A DNA stretch of 64,000 nt from Anoplopoma fimbria (lineage: Eukaryota > Chordata > Actinopteri > Perciformes > Anoplopomatidae). A model generated the notes under the pieces. The model made no database searches. It was not told where the DNA came from and saw only the letters and a program-made list of their open reading frames with translations. This document shows positions 26,701 to 41,200 of the stretch, one piece after another. The stretch spans positions 6,327,861-6,391,860 of the forward strand of contig NC_072467.1 in assembly GCF_027596085.1 (NCBI RefSeq). Reading direction: 5' to 3'. Made by a program: the position numbers and the translations under genes. Within the stretch, counting starts at the first letter, position 1. Each line of letters begins with the position of its first letter.

Positions 26701-29639
26701 CCTGCTGATGCTCAGACTTTCCACCCTTACATCTGCCAATGTAAGATGCTTAATGCCACCCCCAGGTAGCAATTTCTCAGGTGGCACATTCTGATAAAGG
26801 ATAAGCTTTTTTAGTTGTGCCAGAGTGTTTTAATCTTGAAGTTTGGTTGGATGTATGGAAAGACGTTAATGTTATTTCAGCCCTCAAACTACTGTAGCAT
26901 ATCAAGTGTTTACACCCAATCCGGTGTTTGAGGAAATATGTTCAACTGTATCTATCTAAAGCAGATACAAATGTGAAGATGAAGCTGGAGAAAATGTAGA
27001 TTGACCTTCAGGAGAATGCATTTGTCTAGTAGAAGAATATATTTTGTAATAGGAATGGCTGAGACTAAATACAAACATGGAAGTTTTCATTGAGGGAAGT
27101 GGTTGACCAGTCTTTCAGATGATTGATCACTCTTAGTCTCATTTCCTCTCCACCTTGACCTTGTGTCCATGCTTCATGTAGGAGGCAAACTATAAATTGC
27201 TACAATTTAATATACATAAACATGTTATGGTACATTTAGTGCTCCTGAATATCTTTGGAAACACATCACATCATGTCCTTTACCCTCATCCTACCAACTG
27301 GGCTTCAATTCAGAACACAAGGTAAACTTTGTGTCATATTTCACATCATTGCAACTTTTTCATGAATTTGTCAGTCAATTTGTTCCCAATGACTCATAAC
27401 ATTGTTCTCTGTTTCGGTTTGAATTAGTGTTTCTTTTAATAATAATTTTAAATACCAATAAATGAGGGTCCAATGGAACCCCAGTCAAAAGCACCCAATT
27501 GAAGCCTATGCTGTTTTAATAGTTAGAATTGAATAGATAGATTAAAATGTTTTTAATTTAAAGTATCACACACTGCCTGGGGGTAAGATAATTATTTCAG
27601 TCATCTGGAAAGAGAGGTGCAATTGGAATCATAAAGGCAATTTAAGACATAGTATGTACTCTCATATCTACTTGACCTCAAATCTGAAGAGACAGACTAG
27701 ATTTTAACCACTGTCATAAATTAGGAAATACAAGCACCTACAAGCTTAGCCTACATAATTTATCCCCAATTTTCTCACCTGATTGTCCATTCCCCTTCAG
27801 GGATAGCTTATGAGACATATTAATATTTTAGATGTTTCCCCAGTAGAGATAGGGCTCATTGCTCATCCTCTGATGACACAGGCATGGTAATGAAAGGTGG
27901 CCTTTGAGCTTTGGAAGTACGAGCCTGAATCATGTGCACCCATACTGAACAAGAAGATGCTTTTTTATGACTGATTTAACATAGGCATACCCATGGCAAG
28001 GTTTAATTCATTCAAACAAAATACATCTAGCTACTCTTCTGCATGTATTTCTCTGCTTGACTGTGCTCTTAAAAAAAAATGGTACTGCTATGTTTCCCTC
28101 TCAGACTCACAGGGAACAGAATATCATAAGTTGTATAGATCTGTGCTTTTATATTTCACAGAAACTAATAAATATGTATTTTTTTTATACTCTCGCTCTT
28201 GGCCGTTGCTCAGTGCCTGGAGATATGGGAGTTGTGCTGATGCTTTGACAGTGTGACAGGTTTAGTGCTGGAGGATTGTCAGATGTCTCTCTTGCCAAAT
28301 ATTGTCCTCAGTATCTACTCACAGATTTCCCCTGAGCCCACGTCTTCACAAATACAAGGCTCACACAGGAGCACCACCAAGGTGACATTTGTAAACAAAT
28401 GCCAGGGATTAATGTAATTATAGCTTCCATCATTTTATATCTATGTATATCCTTCTATACCTATTTTTCAACTAGAAGCTGCCAACTTTTAAGTAGCTTG
28501 AATGATGGAGGGTAAACAGTGACTAGAACCGTACAGTATTTATATTAAGCTGTTTACTGAAGATCTATTCAGATTTCCCTTTACATGCAAGAAACCATAG
28601 TCCAATTATTAATTGAAGATACGACCTCTACATTTGAATACAACAGCAGACTTTTCCTCTCAACAGCATAATTCCCATCTTTCTATCAACTTTCCATCAT
28701 AGTATTTAATTTTGACTGCATGAAAATTTAGACAAAGAAAACATTGGAATAGATTGATACCGTAGAGAGTTCAGTCTGCTTGCTGCAAAGAAAAGACATA
28801 AAACTGAGATAAGGTCGACATACGTCTCAAAGGCTCATCCACAGTGGAAATCCCAAAGCTTCATGTGTCAAGGTTATACCTACTCTTGCTAAGATTTTGA
28901 TAAGTCAAAACGAGCAATACATATTTAGAGTTATTAGGGCATACTGCAGCAAACAGTCGCCTGTTTACATATTTATCTGTAGTCATGGCCACTATTTATC
29001 CACATTTATCTGCATTTTATTCTCTGCTAACTCCAGAGGGAAAAAAAAGAATGTGTCTACTTCTGAAGCTTGCTAGATGTTCCAGTTTATCAGCTAACTT
29101 TGTCTGACTACCATTGATGTCGAGCAGCTAATCTACAGTCAGTCTAGAGCTTATTTGCTGAAATTGTTTGATGAGAGTGATGAGACCAGGCAGTAAACTT
29201 GAGACCCGGTCATAAACACAAAGTCATTCTGCATCACAGCAGTTGTGGACGGTACAAAAAGAGACTGAAACTCCCACTGCGCTAGTCACCTGTCATAAAG
29301 CTCCCATTACTGGACCGTCAGCTGAGAGTAAAATTGTCATTTTTGTCACACACTGTATGTTACTAAATAATCACTCTGCCTTGATGCAACACGGGAAGAA
29401 AATTGAAGCAAGGTATATTTAAAAGCAGCAATCCATCTTTTGAACATTGAAAGGCACACTGAGATTTAATATATCTTTTCTTTTGTTTTCTCTGTTCCGC
29501 CCCCTTCCCGTTCATCAACCCTTCTTTTTATAATCTCTGGTGAGCCCAGAAGGACAGGCTTTGATAATGATGCTTGACCCAGTATGTGGGTTTCAAGCAG
29601 CCAAGCTCTCATAGATAATTCTTCCTCTCTTTCTCTGTT

Positions 29640-29790
29640 TGTGATTAGGTAGTTGGCACGCCGCAACTCCAATAGTGCCCAGAAATTTGATTGTGTTAAC
29701 GCGATTGGGGTGAGGTCGGGGACTGCAAAGACCCATGGAAATCACCCCACAGGGATAAGTGGTGGCTTCAAAGTAAATCAAACTGAAAAG
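29640..29790. promoter_or_regulatory. possible conserved non-coding element
   Basis: A repeat-free stretch of balanced composition with words such as GTGTTAACGCGATTGGGGTG and CCATGGAAATCACCCCAC, including two CpGs in otherwise CpG-poor DNA. No protein-like frame. Candidate enhancer by appearance only. Confidence 0.13.
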
Positions 29791-31440
29791 AGGCCTTCTC
29801 TCCTTAACATGTCCCTGCTGTGATTTCAAGCCATTTTATGGAGTTTAAAGACACATCACAGGAGGCTGTTTACTGCTCTCTCTTATTCCCTTCCTCTTCC
29901 TCTCACTTTTGTTCCCCTGTTTGTGTGTGTGTGTGGGTTGTCCGTCTCAGAATGATCTCTGTCAGGGAATTTTGATATTTAGTTTTTCATATTTCAGCAT
30001 TTTTACGGCAAATATTCTCAGTGTAAAGGGCCATTGTATTAAAGTATTAAGTCTCTATCTGTCCCAGAGAACCATCTAATAGCCAATTTCATGCAAGAAT
30101 GATGAAGACAAAAGTGGAGGGTTATTAGTGGAAAGGAGAATAGTTTGGTGTCACACCTCAGGGATCTTTGATAAGTAGTGAACAGGGATAACTGTGGGCA
30201 GTTGCAGAGCTGTAAGAAAGTGGCAGGGGCTCCTTGTATCTTGGTGGTAAAGTAAACAAACCCACGACAAGTCAGAGGCATGTCTCACAGATTAATACAC
30301 ACAAACACACAAGGAAATGGATTGACAGTCTTTTTTTGTGTTGGATCTTACCCGCGCAGAGCTATGGACTGGGTTGACATTTCAAATGTTTACATCAAAG
30401 CATAAAGCACCTTGCCTGCCTGGATGACTGGTACACCCATTAGCCTCTTTACATATGTCAACATTCCCAGGAAGAGCACACAGTTCAAAGAAAAACACAG
30501 TTGAGGGTACTTAGAAAGGAGGTTCTTCTTCAAAGTAGACAAATGAAAGAAAGGGGAGAATTAGCATTTAACAAGTAAGAGCCACTTAATAAAAGCTTTC
30601 ACAGAGAAAAAATGTTTTGCTCCTCCACCCTTACCCCAAACTATTGATGTCTTTCTGATACTGACAAAGCTTCCTTTTGGGCTAAATTGTTTCTTGGCAC
30701 ACAGTGCATATTAGCTGATCTGATTGCAAGTGAAGAGCTCTTAATAAAGTGATTGTATTGAGCATGCATTGGGAGAAGTATAAACTGTGTAGTTGCATTG
30801 GGGCCCATGACCTCAGCGTTGTATCCCACAGAATACAGTATTTAGAAGGTAAAATGGATACAATATTACATTAGTCTAATGCTTATATTAACTCAGTTGT
30901 GTGGAAATTTTAAAATGTGACTACTAATTTTGTAATTTTGAGTTTGGGTAATATCAGAAGGCAGCAGAGGCTCTTTCTGGGTGTGCTGTACACAGTGATG
31001 TGGAAGAAGAGCAATTACATCAAAAATTCCAATTGATGTACAGGGCAATTTTATCTGCTACTCCTTTGTTCACATGTAGGAAACCAGACCACAAAACAAG
31101 TGTAGTCAGGTTCCAGATGTCTGGAATGACCACACTTCTGTGTAACTGGCAAAAAGCCATAAACCAACCTCCATAATGCCGAGGAGGGATTTTAATTATC
31201 TGTAAAATCATATCTTCTCGACGCACGCCAAGTTTCAAAATTCAGAGGGTGCCGTTCTTTGTTACGTCATTTTCTTGCGTGCGAGCCTTGCATCTGCTTC
31301 ACTATGGCGAGTATAAACTAAGCTTTACCTGTAGAGTCTAGTAGATGGCTTTGGTTTTGAAATGTTGCTTAGTCAACACATCCATTGCATTGTAAAAATT
31401 CTACTTATATCTCACTTTTCAGGGGTGCGAGGCCAATTCA

Positions 31441-31500
31441 TAAGAGACAAGATAATAATCCTTTATTAGTCCGTAGTGTTGTCCGAGTAGTGTTGTCCGA
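31441..31500 (+). repeat. second fragment of ATCCTTTATTAGTCC repeat with 14-bp tandem
   Basis: GACAAGATAATAATCCTTTA followed by TTAGTCC repeats the opening of the element at 25219. It is immediately followed by two perfect copies of GTAGTGTTGTCCGA (31473-31486 and 31487-31500). Only the tail-proximal piece of the element is present here. Confidence 0.6.
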
Positions 31501-31985
31501 GGCAAATAGGTTGCTGACATCTCTGAAATATAGTACAAAAGGAAAATGTAATACAATAATAGATGGTCACTTGAGAAGCATGTGAGTCACAATTTGGTGC
31601 CCCAATTTCAGCGTCAATCTGCTTCAACCTAATCAAGAAACAATCTTCATACAGCTGAAAGCAGGACTGTAAGTCTTAACAAGGCCTTAAACGTCTGTGA
31701 GTGCATTTTATGTATGGATGTAGGAGCAGAAGTAAGGTTGGAAAGAGTAATGGATATCTCAATCTATTCTCTGAAATGAAGACCAATTATTTTCATCTTT
31801 TCAAAGGGCAGTAGCCATCACGATCAATGCCACACAATGCTGAGCTTTAAAGGGTTCTTTCTTTAAGGGAATTTAAGCCGTAAATGAGTACTTAAGAGAA
31901 CCAAACCCATTCTTTGATACGTGACAATCTATGAACAAGGTATATATATCAGAGAGAGCAATATTCCTCCTGTTATGTGAAGCTT
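31501..31985. other. non-coding, no gene seen
   Basis: AT-rich unique DNA with nothing recognisable. Confidence 0.6.
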
Positions 31986-31989
31986 TGTA

Positions 31990-32166
31990 CAGGGATGCGC
32001 TGATACCGGTATCGGGTCCGATACTGTGCTCATGTACTTGTACTCATACTTGTCGAACTACTGTAATACAACCGTACTCTTTACCATTATGGCAATTTGA
32101 GGTTAACCTGTCGTCATTTCAACGTAACAATCCGTGTGTCAAACGGTAAATCGTTATATCCCTACT
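31990..32166. mobile_element. hAT-like non-autonomous transposon relic
   Basis: The left end CAGGGATGCGCTGATACCGG and the following GGTATCGGGTCCGATACTG match a fish repeat family with hAT-type CAGGGATG termini. The right boundary is uncertain. TATCCCTACTG at about 32156-32166 could be a second hAT-type end but matches the left end only weakly, and I see no 8-bp duplication. It may be two abutting fragments. No transposase frame. Confidence 0.5.
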
Positions 32167-32169
32167 GCA

Positions 32170-34440
32170 AACTATGCTCTGTTCGTATCAGAAAAAACAA
32201 GTTTAATGTTAAAATGTCGTCAACAGCATCATGTTTCATCATATTTAATTTGTAACAGTTGTAAAGTGAGGAACATCTTATGGAAATAAAATGTGTTTTA
32301 AAAGTCATTTTCTTCGATGGTATGGCAAGGTATTATCAAGTTCTCACAAGAGACTTATAATACTTTGGAACAAGATGAAGGCTGATGACAAAGGGAGACA
32401 TATATTGGTTGTTTAATGGTCAGGCTACCTGCTAGATTGCTGCTACTGACTTTTTTCAGGAATTTAATTCCTTCACTCAGTACAGCTTCTTGACTGAAGT
32501 ATATTTTCATTATATTTAAGGTATGGACTCATGGTTTTGGTGGTGTTCGAATACTCTTGTGAACATGAAGCAATCATATTCGGACAAATTATACGTTTTT
32601 AGAGGTCAATGGGTAAGATATTTATTGAGTTTTCAGATGTGCATTTAAGCAAAAGATCATCTCTTCAATTCTATATAGAGAAGGAAGGTCATTCTGCTAT
32701 TGTGTTGCCAGGAGGTTTGAAAAGTCAAGTGGAAGCGGGAGCAATGAGCAGGTCAGCGCAGTAAGTTGAGAGTCAAGGAGCAGTGACAGAGGTGGTGCTC
32801 TTGCTGGTGTAAAGGGTAGGATAGGAGCATATAGTTATGGAGATCCTTTTCAATGCATTAGGCACACAATTAAAAATGTCATTGTCCAAAATATCAAAAA
32901 CTGTATCTTGGCAAACTTACTTCTTTCAATAAAGGGTTTCCATAAGGCAAATATTGTTTTGTCTTTCATTTTGTAAAAATCTTGTGAACATCTAGAATTA
33001 CATGATTTTTGCTTATAGAAGATTGGAGATCTTTTAGATTTTGTTCCCAGTCAAATGACAAAGAACAAAAAAAACACAGCATACTGACACCCTGTTTTGT
33101 ATAAAGTGAGTGGGCATCTCTCAGTTGTACAAAGAATAGCGTGAAATGCAGCTGCTGTCTGTCGGAGAGACGGTTGACAGGATTTCAGAGCGTGGAGAAT
33201 GGAAATAAGAAGTGCCATTGAAAGTAGCCGGTTCCTTCCTGGAGGAGTTATTGGTGTCTTCTGCCTGCCTCTGATTACCTTTCCAGCCCAATTTTCACAA
33301 TTCCATGTCTATTTACTCCACATTTCTAGTTAAATGGATCTTTTAAGCTATTTCTCATCAATTTCGTATAACAATTCGTGTATAAACAAATATACTGATG
33401 CATGTGGCAATTTACTGAAGATAAGCCAAATCAGTCATGCTGCAAGTCCACATTTCTTTTGTTATTTCATTTCTTTCATTATTCTTGTTTTGTATGTACA
33501 CTAAGGGTTCATTGTCCACGATTGTTGAATTACAATACACCATATTGTATACAGATTCAACTTTGAATGAATGGTGATACATTTTTTTGGTGTAACTGTT
33601 TGATTGCAATAGGTAAGTCCGCTGTGCAGGTGTTGTTAAAATTTTTAAAATGTACTGTATCACATGAACATTTGCATGGTCAAGGGCTCTTACTTTGAAT
33701 TATTTTCATGATTTTTTCATTGCTCACAGACGCAGCACACCTCAAACAGCTAAAAAAACTCTACCCCCTCCATAGATCTGTCTTGAAGCAGAGAATGTAA
33801 GAATGTACATCATCACAAGGGGACGGGGGCGGCAGGGTCACTTCAAGGAAGAAGACCATTATTTGGGAATAAAGATATCTAATACAACTCATTTTCTTGA
33901 GACCTAAATTTAGATTTAGAAAAATGACAAACCATCGCGACCCAATTCACATTAAGCATTATCAATAAATGGAAAAAAGAGCGATTGAATGTTCCATTTT
34001 TCTGCAATATCTGCATTACCTTATATTATCTTGAGAAGGTCAACGAGCCATTTCAAAGATATATCAATTAAATAAATCAGAACTTCATTTGACACGTGTT
34101 ATTGAAAACACAAACAGCTGTTAAATACTTAATAAATGGGACCAAATAGATACATTAAGGTGGAGTTCACAGGCTCTCATTTTTAGTCCTCTCATTTTTT
34201 AAACAAAATTATGTTTTTCTCGCCTTACATATCATTCATGCTCCTTCATGTTGTTCAAAGATGTACAACCAATATAAATGTTAAATAAAAGACTATGGAA
34301 TGAATTCTGCAAATTTATTTGGCGACTCAAATAAAGTCTCCTGGGACCCGCTGTTATTTCCAAACCTTGTTTCTTACAAGCATTTCGCATCCCTTGTCTA
34401 GAGCTGATGTTCAATTTCCCTAAGCTTGAAGGCAACAGGG
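32170..34440. other. non-coding, no gene seen
   Basis: AT-rich unique DNA with no recognisable frame or repeat. Confidence 0.6.
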
Positions 34441-34700
34441 AAGCATAGTGGCATCGGGTAAGAAAACAATTTATGTGTAATTTGCGGTTTAAAGACTGCT
34501 GGAGAGGGTCAAACTAGCCTCCCAGGGATTCTTCTCATGCAGATTTAACAGATGAAGGCTGCCATATGTTTTTCCTCACTGTCAGCACTTGACAGAAACA
34601 ACAGGTGAAGCGAGGCCCTGAGGAATAGCCTTATTGGCACAACAGATTGATCAATTTGACCGCATCATCCGCATGTGGATTATGCGCTCTTTGGTGAGGA
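34440..34700. promoter_or_regulatory. possible conserved non-coding element
   Basis: A repeat-free stretch with words typical of vertebrate regulatory DNA (TTGATCAATTTGACCG, TTTGCGGTTTAAAGACTGC, CAGCACTTGACAG). It lies just upstream of the (CTG)n tract. No open frame. Based on texture alone. Confidence 0.15.
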
Positions 34701-34749
34701 AATAGTGTTTGTAACCCTGATATTCAGTGTAGTGTAATATGTCATTAAT

Positions 34750-34775
34750 GCTGCTGCTGCTGCTGCTGCTGCTGC
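34750..34775. repeat. (CTG)n trinucleotide tract, 8 units
   Basis: About 26 bp of pure CTG/CAG repeat. On the minus strand it reads as a serine run in a 61-codon frame. I regard it as non-coding. Confidence 0.95.
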
Positions 34776-35184
34776 AATACCCTTTCCCCAGTGTTAATCT
34801 TTTGATTAAAAGAACCGTAAATGAAGCTGGCAGCACGTTTAATACTTTTTTTTGGTGGGTATTTGATTTCTGCTAAGATACGTTTTCATCATGTGCCTTG
34901 TAAAAAAAAAAGTATTTAGTTGAATTTCATTCCTGGTTTATGTAGAGACACGTGTGGTTATTAGTGGCATCATCAAGTATGTTTTAATAGTACGTGTCCC
35001 AGAGATCCATTTTAAATGACGTGTACTCACAATGGGGGGCAGCAAACACAAGCATATATATATAGTTTATTCACTTTGTTTGTTGCCAAGAGTTAGATGA
35101 GAAGATCCTTATCACCCTCGTGTTTTGTTTGGTACATGTTGACTCTACTGAGCCCCTGTTTTGTAATTGTTACAGTATGTCTGT

Positions 35185-35186
<2 letters not shown>
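34776..35186. other. non-coding, no gene seen
   Basis: AT-rich DNA with a short TA run near 35056. A GGGGGGCAGCA word at 35034 partly resembles a CTCF core but lacks its 5' half. Confidence 0.6.

Positions 35187-35229
<43 letters not shown>
35187..35229. repeat. (TA)n microsatellite
   Basis: About 43 bp of alternating TA, a self-complementary tract able to extrude as a cruciform. Confidence 0.95.
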
Positions 35230-35232
<3 letters not shown>

Positions 35233-35264
35233 TTCTAAAAGTATCTATGTTTTCTAAAAGTATC
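35227..35264. repeat. 19-bp perfect tandem duplication
   Basis: TATGTTTTCTAAAAGTATC occurs twice in immediate succession at the edge of the TA array (35227-35245 and 35246-35264). Slippage next to the unstable TA tract is the likely origin. Confidence 0.9.
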
Positions 35265-38200
35265 TCAGCCTGAGAGCCTAGACCAGAGGATCCAGTTAAA
35301 TTGCATCACCTACACAGCCCCTGCAACTGTACTGTGTGACAGTGTGTCACACATTGCTGTTGGCTTGGGCAAGGAATGATAGCATGACTAATAGAGGTAT
35401 TGGAGGAATAAGGGAGCAATATATTGTAATCTGCACAAAGTCCAGAAATAGACTGCCAGTTTTCTGCCTTGACAGATTTTTCATGTAGGTAGTAACATAA
35501 TAATTTTTCAAAAGTAATATAAGTACATTTTTGTAGAGGTGTTCCATGGGGTTAAATGACTAATCTGAATACACTGTCCTTGTAAAGGATACACATAACT
35601 TACACCTTAACAATGCATGGCGTGATTGCATGATATTTCCCTAAGCAGAAACATGTATCCTCTTCTTGACATGTATAAGCCCAGAGATCAATGCTTTATT
35701 GAATTCAAAATCCTTTTGTCAATATGAATTAATTTTGTTTGTCTCAAGCTGTTGATGTTTGGTAAGGTCATTTGAGACATTTGATGTAGTGTTGTAGTAA
35801 AAAATGGCCTAAAAAAAGCGAGAATCTCTCAGTTATGTATTTAATCGTGTATGTATTCCTTTGTGTATATGTGTGACGGCATTGTAAAGATGATTTAATA
35901 CAGTAAATAGTTCTGAACATGATTACACTGTTCATACTGTATCACAAACTGGTTAAGAACCCACCTGGGACTCTCTGTGGTCATACTGAATGAGAGACAG
36001 GCTTCAGCTTGACTGTGTGGCATCCTGGTCAGATGTGCAGATAGTAGGCCCCTCGAGAGATCCAGTGCTAATTGGCCTGGTGGTTAGCTCTGAGGTCAAT
36101 TGTGGGCCAGGTCTCCAGAAGGACAGGTCATCAGCAAACTCAGTGCGGAGCGCAGAGCTGTGGTTGTGGTCCCTGGGGGGGCCCTGGTTGCCATTGCACT
36201 CCTCCAGACATCAGTGAAGTATTGATCTAATGGGAGGAATGGAGCCTTATTTTAGGATCCGAGTCTTCGAGTAGACTGAGAGAAAAATTATTTTAAAAAA
36301 GTACTTTTTTTCAGGGGGCTAAAAAACGTATTAAAAATTCCTTTAGTCTGTCCTATGTTCACCTGCTTGTAAGACCTTGATTCTATTAGGAAACAGAGAT
36401 AATTACCTTTTGCGAAGTGGGATAATCCTTGTTGATCATGTCAAGTCCTTATCTTACAGACTTTTAAACAAATACCAATTTCATTCTGCAATTCAAACAC
36501 CTTGTGATCAAACCTAGAGCAATCAAAATAGAGAATGATCTCTTAATTAGATTAGACTATTCTTAAACAATCTTTATGACAGGTGTTATATTTGTATAGT
36601 TTGTATCTCTAGGGCAACATACATTGAAATTGTACTGCAAACAACATCTTTCTTCATTTGATTTCTTTCATGCTTTAGGTCTAAATATCCTGAATCAAAT
36701 CCAATCTCTGCTTACCTTTGGGACTGAGGGAATAACACATCCAAGCCCCTTTTATTACATCCCAAAATCTGCAGAAGGAAAGGGGCCCTTGAGAGTTCAA
36801 CAAATCAATGAGGTTAAATGCTGGCCAAATGGCTGACCCACCCTATAAATTATAAAACAGAGTCCAGCCCTTCTGTCATAAAAGGTGCATGTGCTTTTTG
36901 CCAGCAATCAGTTCATTGAAGACAAGATGAGAGTATATTAATTAATCTCAGTTTTCTATTCATCATTAGTGTACATTTGGTGCAGTTTTAACAGGTTCAT
37001 TACAAGATCAGAAACCACTCGAACTGGGAATTATGCAAAATCTGCAGATATGAGTGGAACAGTGTGCCAATCAGTCATGCACATTGTAGTTAAAATCTTT
37101 GCTCAATACCGAAGTGTAGTGATAATAACATTTAATTGCCTTATTGTTTGATTCAGAGATTGTGTTCATGGTCAGAAGCAGTTTATGTAAGGCTTGTAAT
37201 GAAAATAGAAGAAATATGTTGATTTAAGAGTTGTAATTTTCTTGAGCTGATAAATATCACATCATATTATTATTTGCAAGCACTGCTTGCACACAGATCA
37301 CTTATTGTGGCAGTGTCACGTTTCACAAATGATTGCAAATTTCATGTAAATTTGGGCATTTCTGCAATAACACATCAAGAAAATTATTGCACCAATGCTT
37401 TTATTAGCTAGAAAGTGTTTCCAACCAGCAAAGCGGCAGCAAATGAGCACAACACCTGACATGTCTTAATCACTGAAAAAAGCTTAGCTTTATATAGAAT
37501 ATCAGAAATAGTGGCTAGTTTGTTCAGCCATTGGGATTTCACTAAATATTTAAACTGTGTTTCAAACTTAAACAACTTTGCTGAATCAATGTTAGAGGTC
37601 CATAAAGACAGTTTAATGTCTTATCATTCACTTTTGCCTTTCCAAGCTTAGCCTCACCATAACCATCATATCACGAAAACACGCTTGTTTCCTGTCAAAA
37701 AAGGAAATATAATCAAGTGGCCTGAAACCGCCAGCCTCCTAGTAAACTCTGTAGCTATTTATTCTTTTGGCAATTCAAAATAGACTGAAGTACTTATACA
37801 ACAATCAGCTGTTCTGGTGTACATACCTAGGGCAGCCCTGTGTTCTAGTGTCCCAAATGGAAACATGATATGTGCTCTACTATCCATTTTGAATTGACAA
37901 GAGCTGACAATGACAAGTCTTTGCAATGCATTGGAAAAGCCGATGACGGGTGTGTCATGTTCAGACCAATATTTTATTGACTGGCTATAACACTGCTCTC
38001 TGTTTTATGACACAGTATCAGTGTTACAAAGATGTATTGTAGTGTTCTGAAAGACCAGATTTTTGTCTCTGGCAAACACATGCAGTTCAGTTGGACTGGA
38101 GACAGTAAATGAACCACAGTTACAGATGAGGAAATGATTCTCTGTCTGTTTGTATTGTCCCTGAGATGAACTCACGACCAGTCCATCCTTTCCTACATTG

Positions 38201-41200
38201 TGTGCAGCCAGGGAGAGGCTTGATTCAGAAAAAAGATGCTGCATGGAAGTAAGCAGGTAAAAGCTTGAATGAATGACCCAACACAAAGTTTACTTGCATT
38301 TTCATTCTGAGATAGATATTGCTGTTGTCATACAGCATTATTGTGGTAATATTTCTATAGGAGAGGAAGACTCATAAATCAGAGTTACATATCTATGCAT
38401 GTCAGCTGATCTTTGAGAAGCTTATTTTACATTTAGTGAGCCTCCTCATGGAGGCAAGATTGTTTCATGTCGTTATTATTGAGCAGGAACCAGAAAAATT
38501 CTGATAACTGTTAATATGTTAACTAGTGGTTAGGATCTGCACTTACATAATTAAATTTCCAACTGACTTTTAACGCACCTAGACAAATCAAATCTATAAG
38601 AAAGACATATTTTATTATATCGAATCCTGAGGATTTATGAATCATACTTACAATCTTGTCTTTGCCACAGAAGTGCTGTGCAGCAGAATGTGTGCCTGAT
38701 CATTCTGGAGTAAGTTATTACTATTAAAATATCAGTGTCATTGTTCTCCTTATTACACAAGCCTCGGAATTTAATTTCACCTTCCCATATGTTCTTTTCT
38801 GTTGAAATGATGATACACTTGAATTTATAAATAATCTAATTAGAGAAAATTTAAATGAAAATTAGAGAAATTGTCAGTGAAGGGTTCATATAACCTCACA
38901 CTTCTTGGACTGAAACTTTATTTAAATCCTACCTTTAGTTTCACATGCTTGAAAACAGGATGGTTCTAGTGATCACACTTCTACATATGTAAAAGAAAAA
39001 ATAATAATAACATTATTTCAAAATCAATTATTTCCTCTACCCTTATGGAAACCCACTATGTAGGACAGAATTGAAGAGGTTACCCTTTTTTTTGACACAA
39101 ACTGGGCTTGTTCATTTGATGAAGTGACACTTGTCTTTTCCTCCCATGAACACAAAGGTGCTCATCATTAAAAGAAGGCATCAATACAAGTACTGCCTAC
39201 TGTTTCCTACAATGTATACTTTATTCAAGGCCATAAAGTGAGACAACAGCTACACTAACATGTAGGTCCTATTTTTTTTTCACCTCTTTTTGCTGTAATA
39301 TACGAAAAATGGGATGTTAGGAAAAAGGATATTTTAAGAGCCTGCGTGCTTTCGTTTGAAGTTTACTTGAGCACTCATCTCTCCCCCAAAAAACATTTAG
39401 TCATCTTTTCAGGTTTGAAAGCAGAGGATACTTAAATAGGTGGCAGTTAAACCTGATAACCCACTGAGCTTTTTAGTCAAAGAGAATCCAATCTTTCAGC
39501 AACATGTTTGCAAGAGGACATGAATAAGTGGCATGATTATATAAATAAATAAATGAGACATATTCCATGGTGAATTAAACTTCTATCAGAAGCCTCAGTC
39601 CACAGCTTTTTTCATTGCAGTACACATTATGGCCGTCACACATCTCCGGGATTACTGCTATTATTTATTTATTTACCTTTATAGAAAGCAGTCATCAATC
39701 CTCTGTGACAAACATACAGTGTAGTCAGCTCCCCACAGGCTTCATGTCTAATAAAATATACCATATACCTGTCCTCAGCTGCTTTTTTTCATGGCTCTGA
39801 CAGCTAGTGACCATTTGCAAGTGCTTGGGGTAGCAAAATCATTCTAAAATATAATTTTAGCCATTTAGTACTGTTTCCATGGCCCAAGTCTTTCTGCTCT
39901 CTGTGTGCATGACTCAAATGCTACCATATTTACTGTCAGGCTTGAGATTAATCAGCTTGAATGGTGTATAAATGCCAACATTTTGATATTGCTGTGAAGC
40001 TGACGGAAAACCAAAGTGCCACAATTGCTGTGTGGGCAGTTCAAATGTTAACTTACCTTGTAATACAATACTCCATCAGCAACTCAAGGCTTACCAGTGA
40101 TTCATTTTTTAGGTTCAAAAGGAACAAATGCTCCTGTTTAATGGAAACACTTAAAATCCTGCTGAGACAATGTTGCCTCTGTTAAGTGTGTTGCAGATTG
40201 CTGAAGCTACAGCTAGAGTGGCTCACTTCCTTGCATGCAACAGTGCTTGACTACCAAATTCTCCTTTTCAGCTCGCAAAGCCAAACAGAGCCTGAGATCC
40301 AGGTGGACTGTTAGTTCAGTGTCTTCCACAATTTAGAATGTGTTACCTTCCAATATCAAGTGAGCAAAAGCACATTTGAATAAGACTATTTGTTTTGAAA
40401 GCTTTTATCCCATATATCTGTTGGCTGTTTTCAAAAGTTTATAACTAAAACATACCGTACTTACCATTGTGATCTCCTGTCTTTTAAATAAACTACTTCA
40501 GAAACCAATTTTGACCGCAACAGCAGAATTTTAACCAAATCTACATCTGACTACTACTACTAACAGCCTGCACTTATACCACTTTTACACAGTATGTATA
40601 TTACACATGTGATATATTTGCAATGTTAGCAGTGTTTTGATTTATTTCTTTATACTATTGGCTATTATTCTTTTTCAGCCCCAGAGGCGGAAAGAGAACA
40701 AGATAAATATATAATGCATACTGTATATCAATACATTTGGGACAAGAATATCAAAACAACAACAAACAATAACCAAAAGAATACAATGGTACTCTTGGCA
40801 TAAAACAACACGCAGCCACTGCAGTGTTTTCTTTCAAAAGCATTCCTCAGAGGCATTTTACAATGACAGACAATACTATGGAAGCGGTTTCAAAGTATTG
40901 AGCTTGGCACAAAGTTATGAATAGTACATGACGGAAACCTATAAACTGACCCTCCCCATGCCTTTAGGTGAAGTTTGACAAGCTGGACAGTAGAAGACTG
41001 TGAATGAGGGCAAGAGTGTTTTGATGGTCTGCATGTCATGAGCGAGGGATGGTCTTCAAACATCAACAAAAACACAGCCTAGGACTCCTTCTGTCTTCCT
41101 GAATGCAGACGTCTCTTGAGGAGTTGCACTGTGAGCTGTTTACTTTGTTTAACTGACTAACACTCTGACTAGCCCTGCTGATATTTTTTAGACATACAGG

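Larger units (their letters stand above)
25811..31440. other. non-coding, no gene seen
   Basis: About 5.6 kb of mostly unique AT-rich DNA. No frame has a recognisable domain. Segments at about 26470-26700 and 29640-29790 look enhancer-like and are listed separately. A short (GT)n run lies near 29922. Confidence 0.55.

Noticed and set aside
34651..34836. Poly-serine protein
   Set aside because: The serine run is the (CTG)n tract read on the minus strand.
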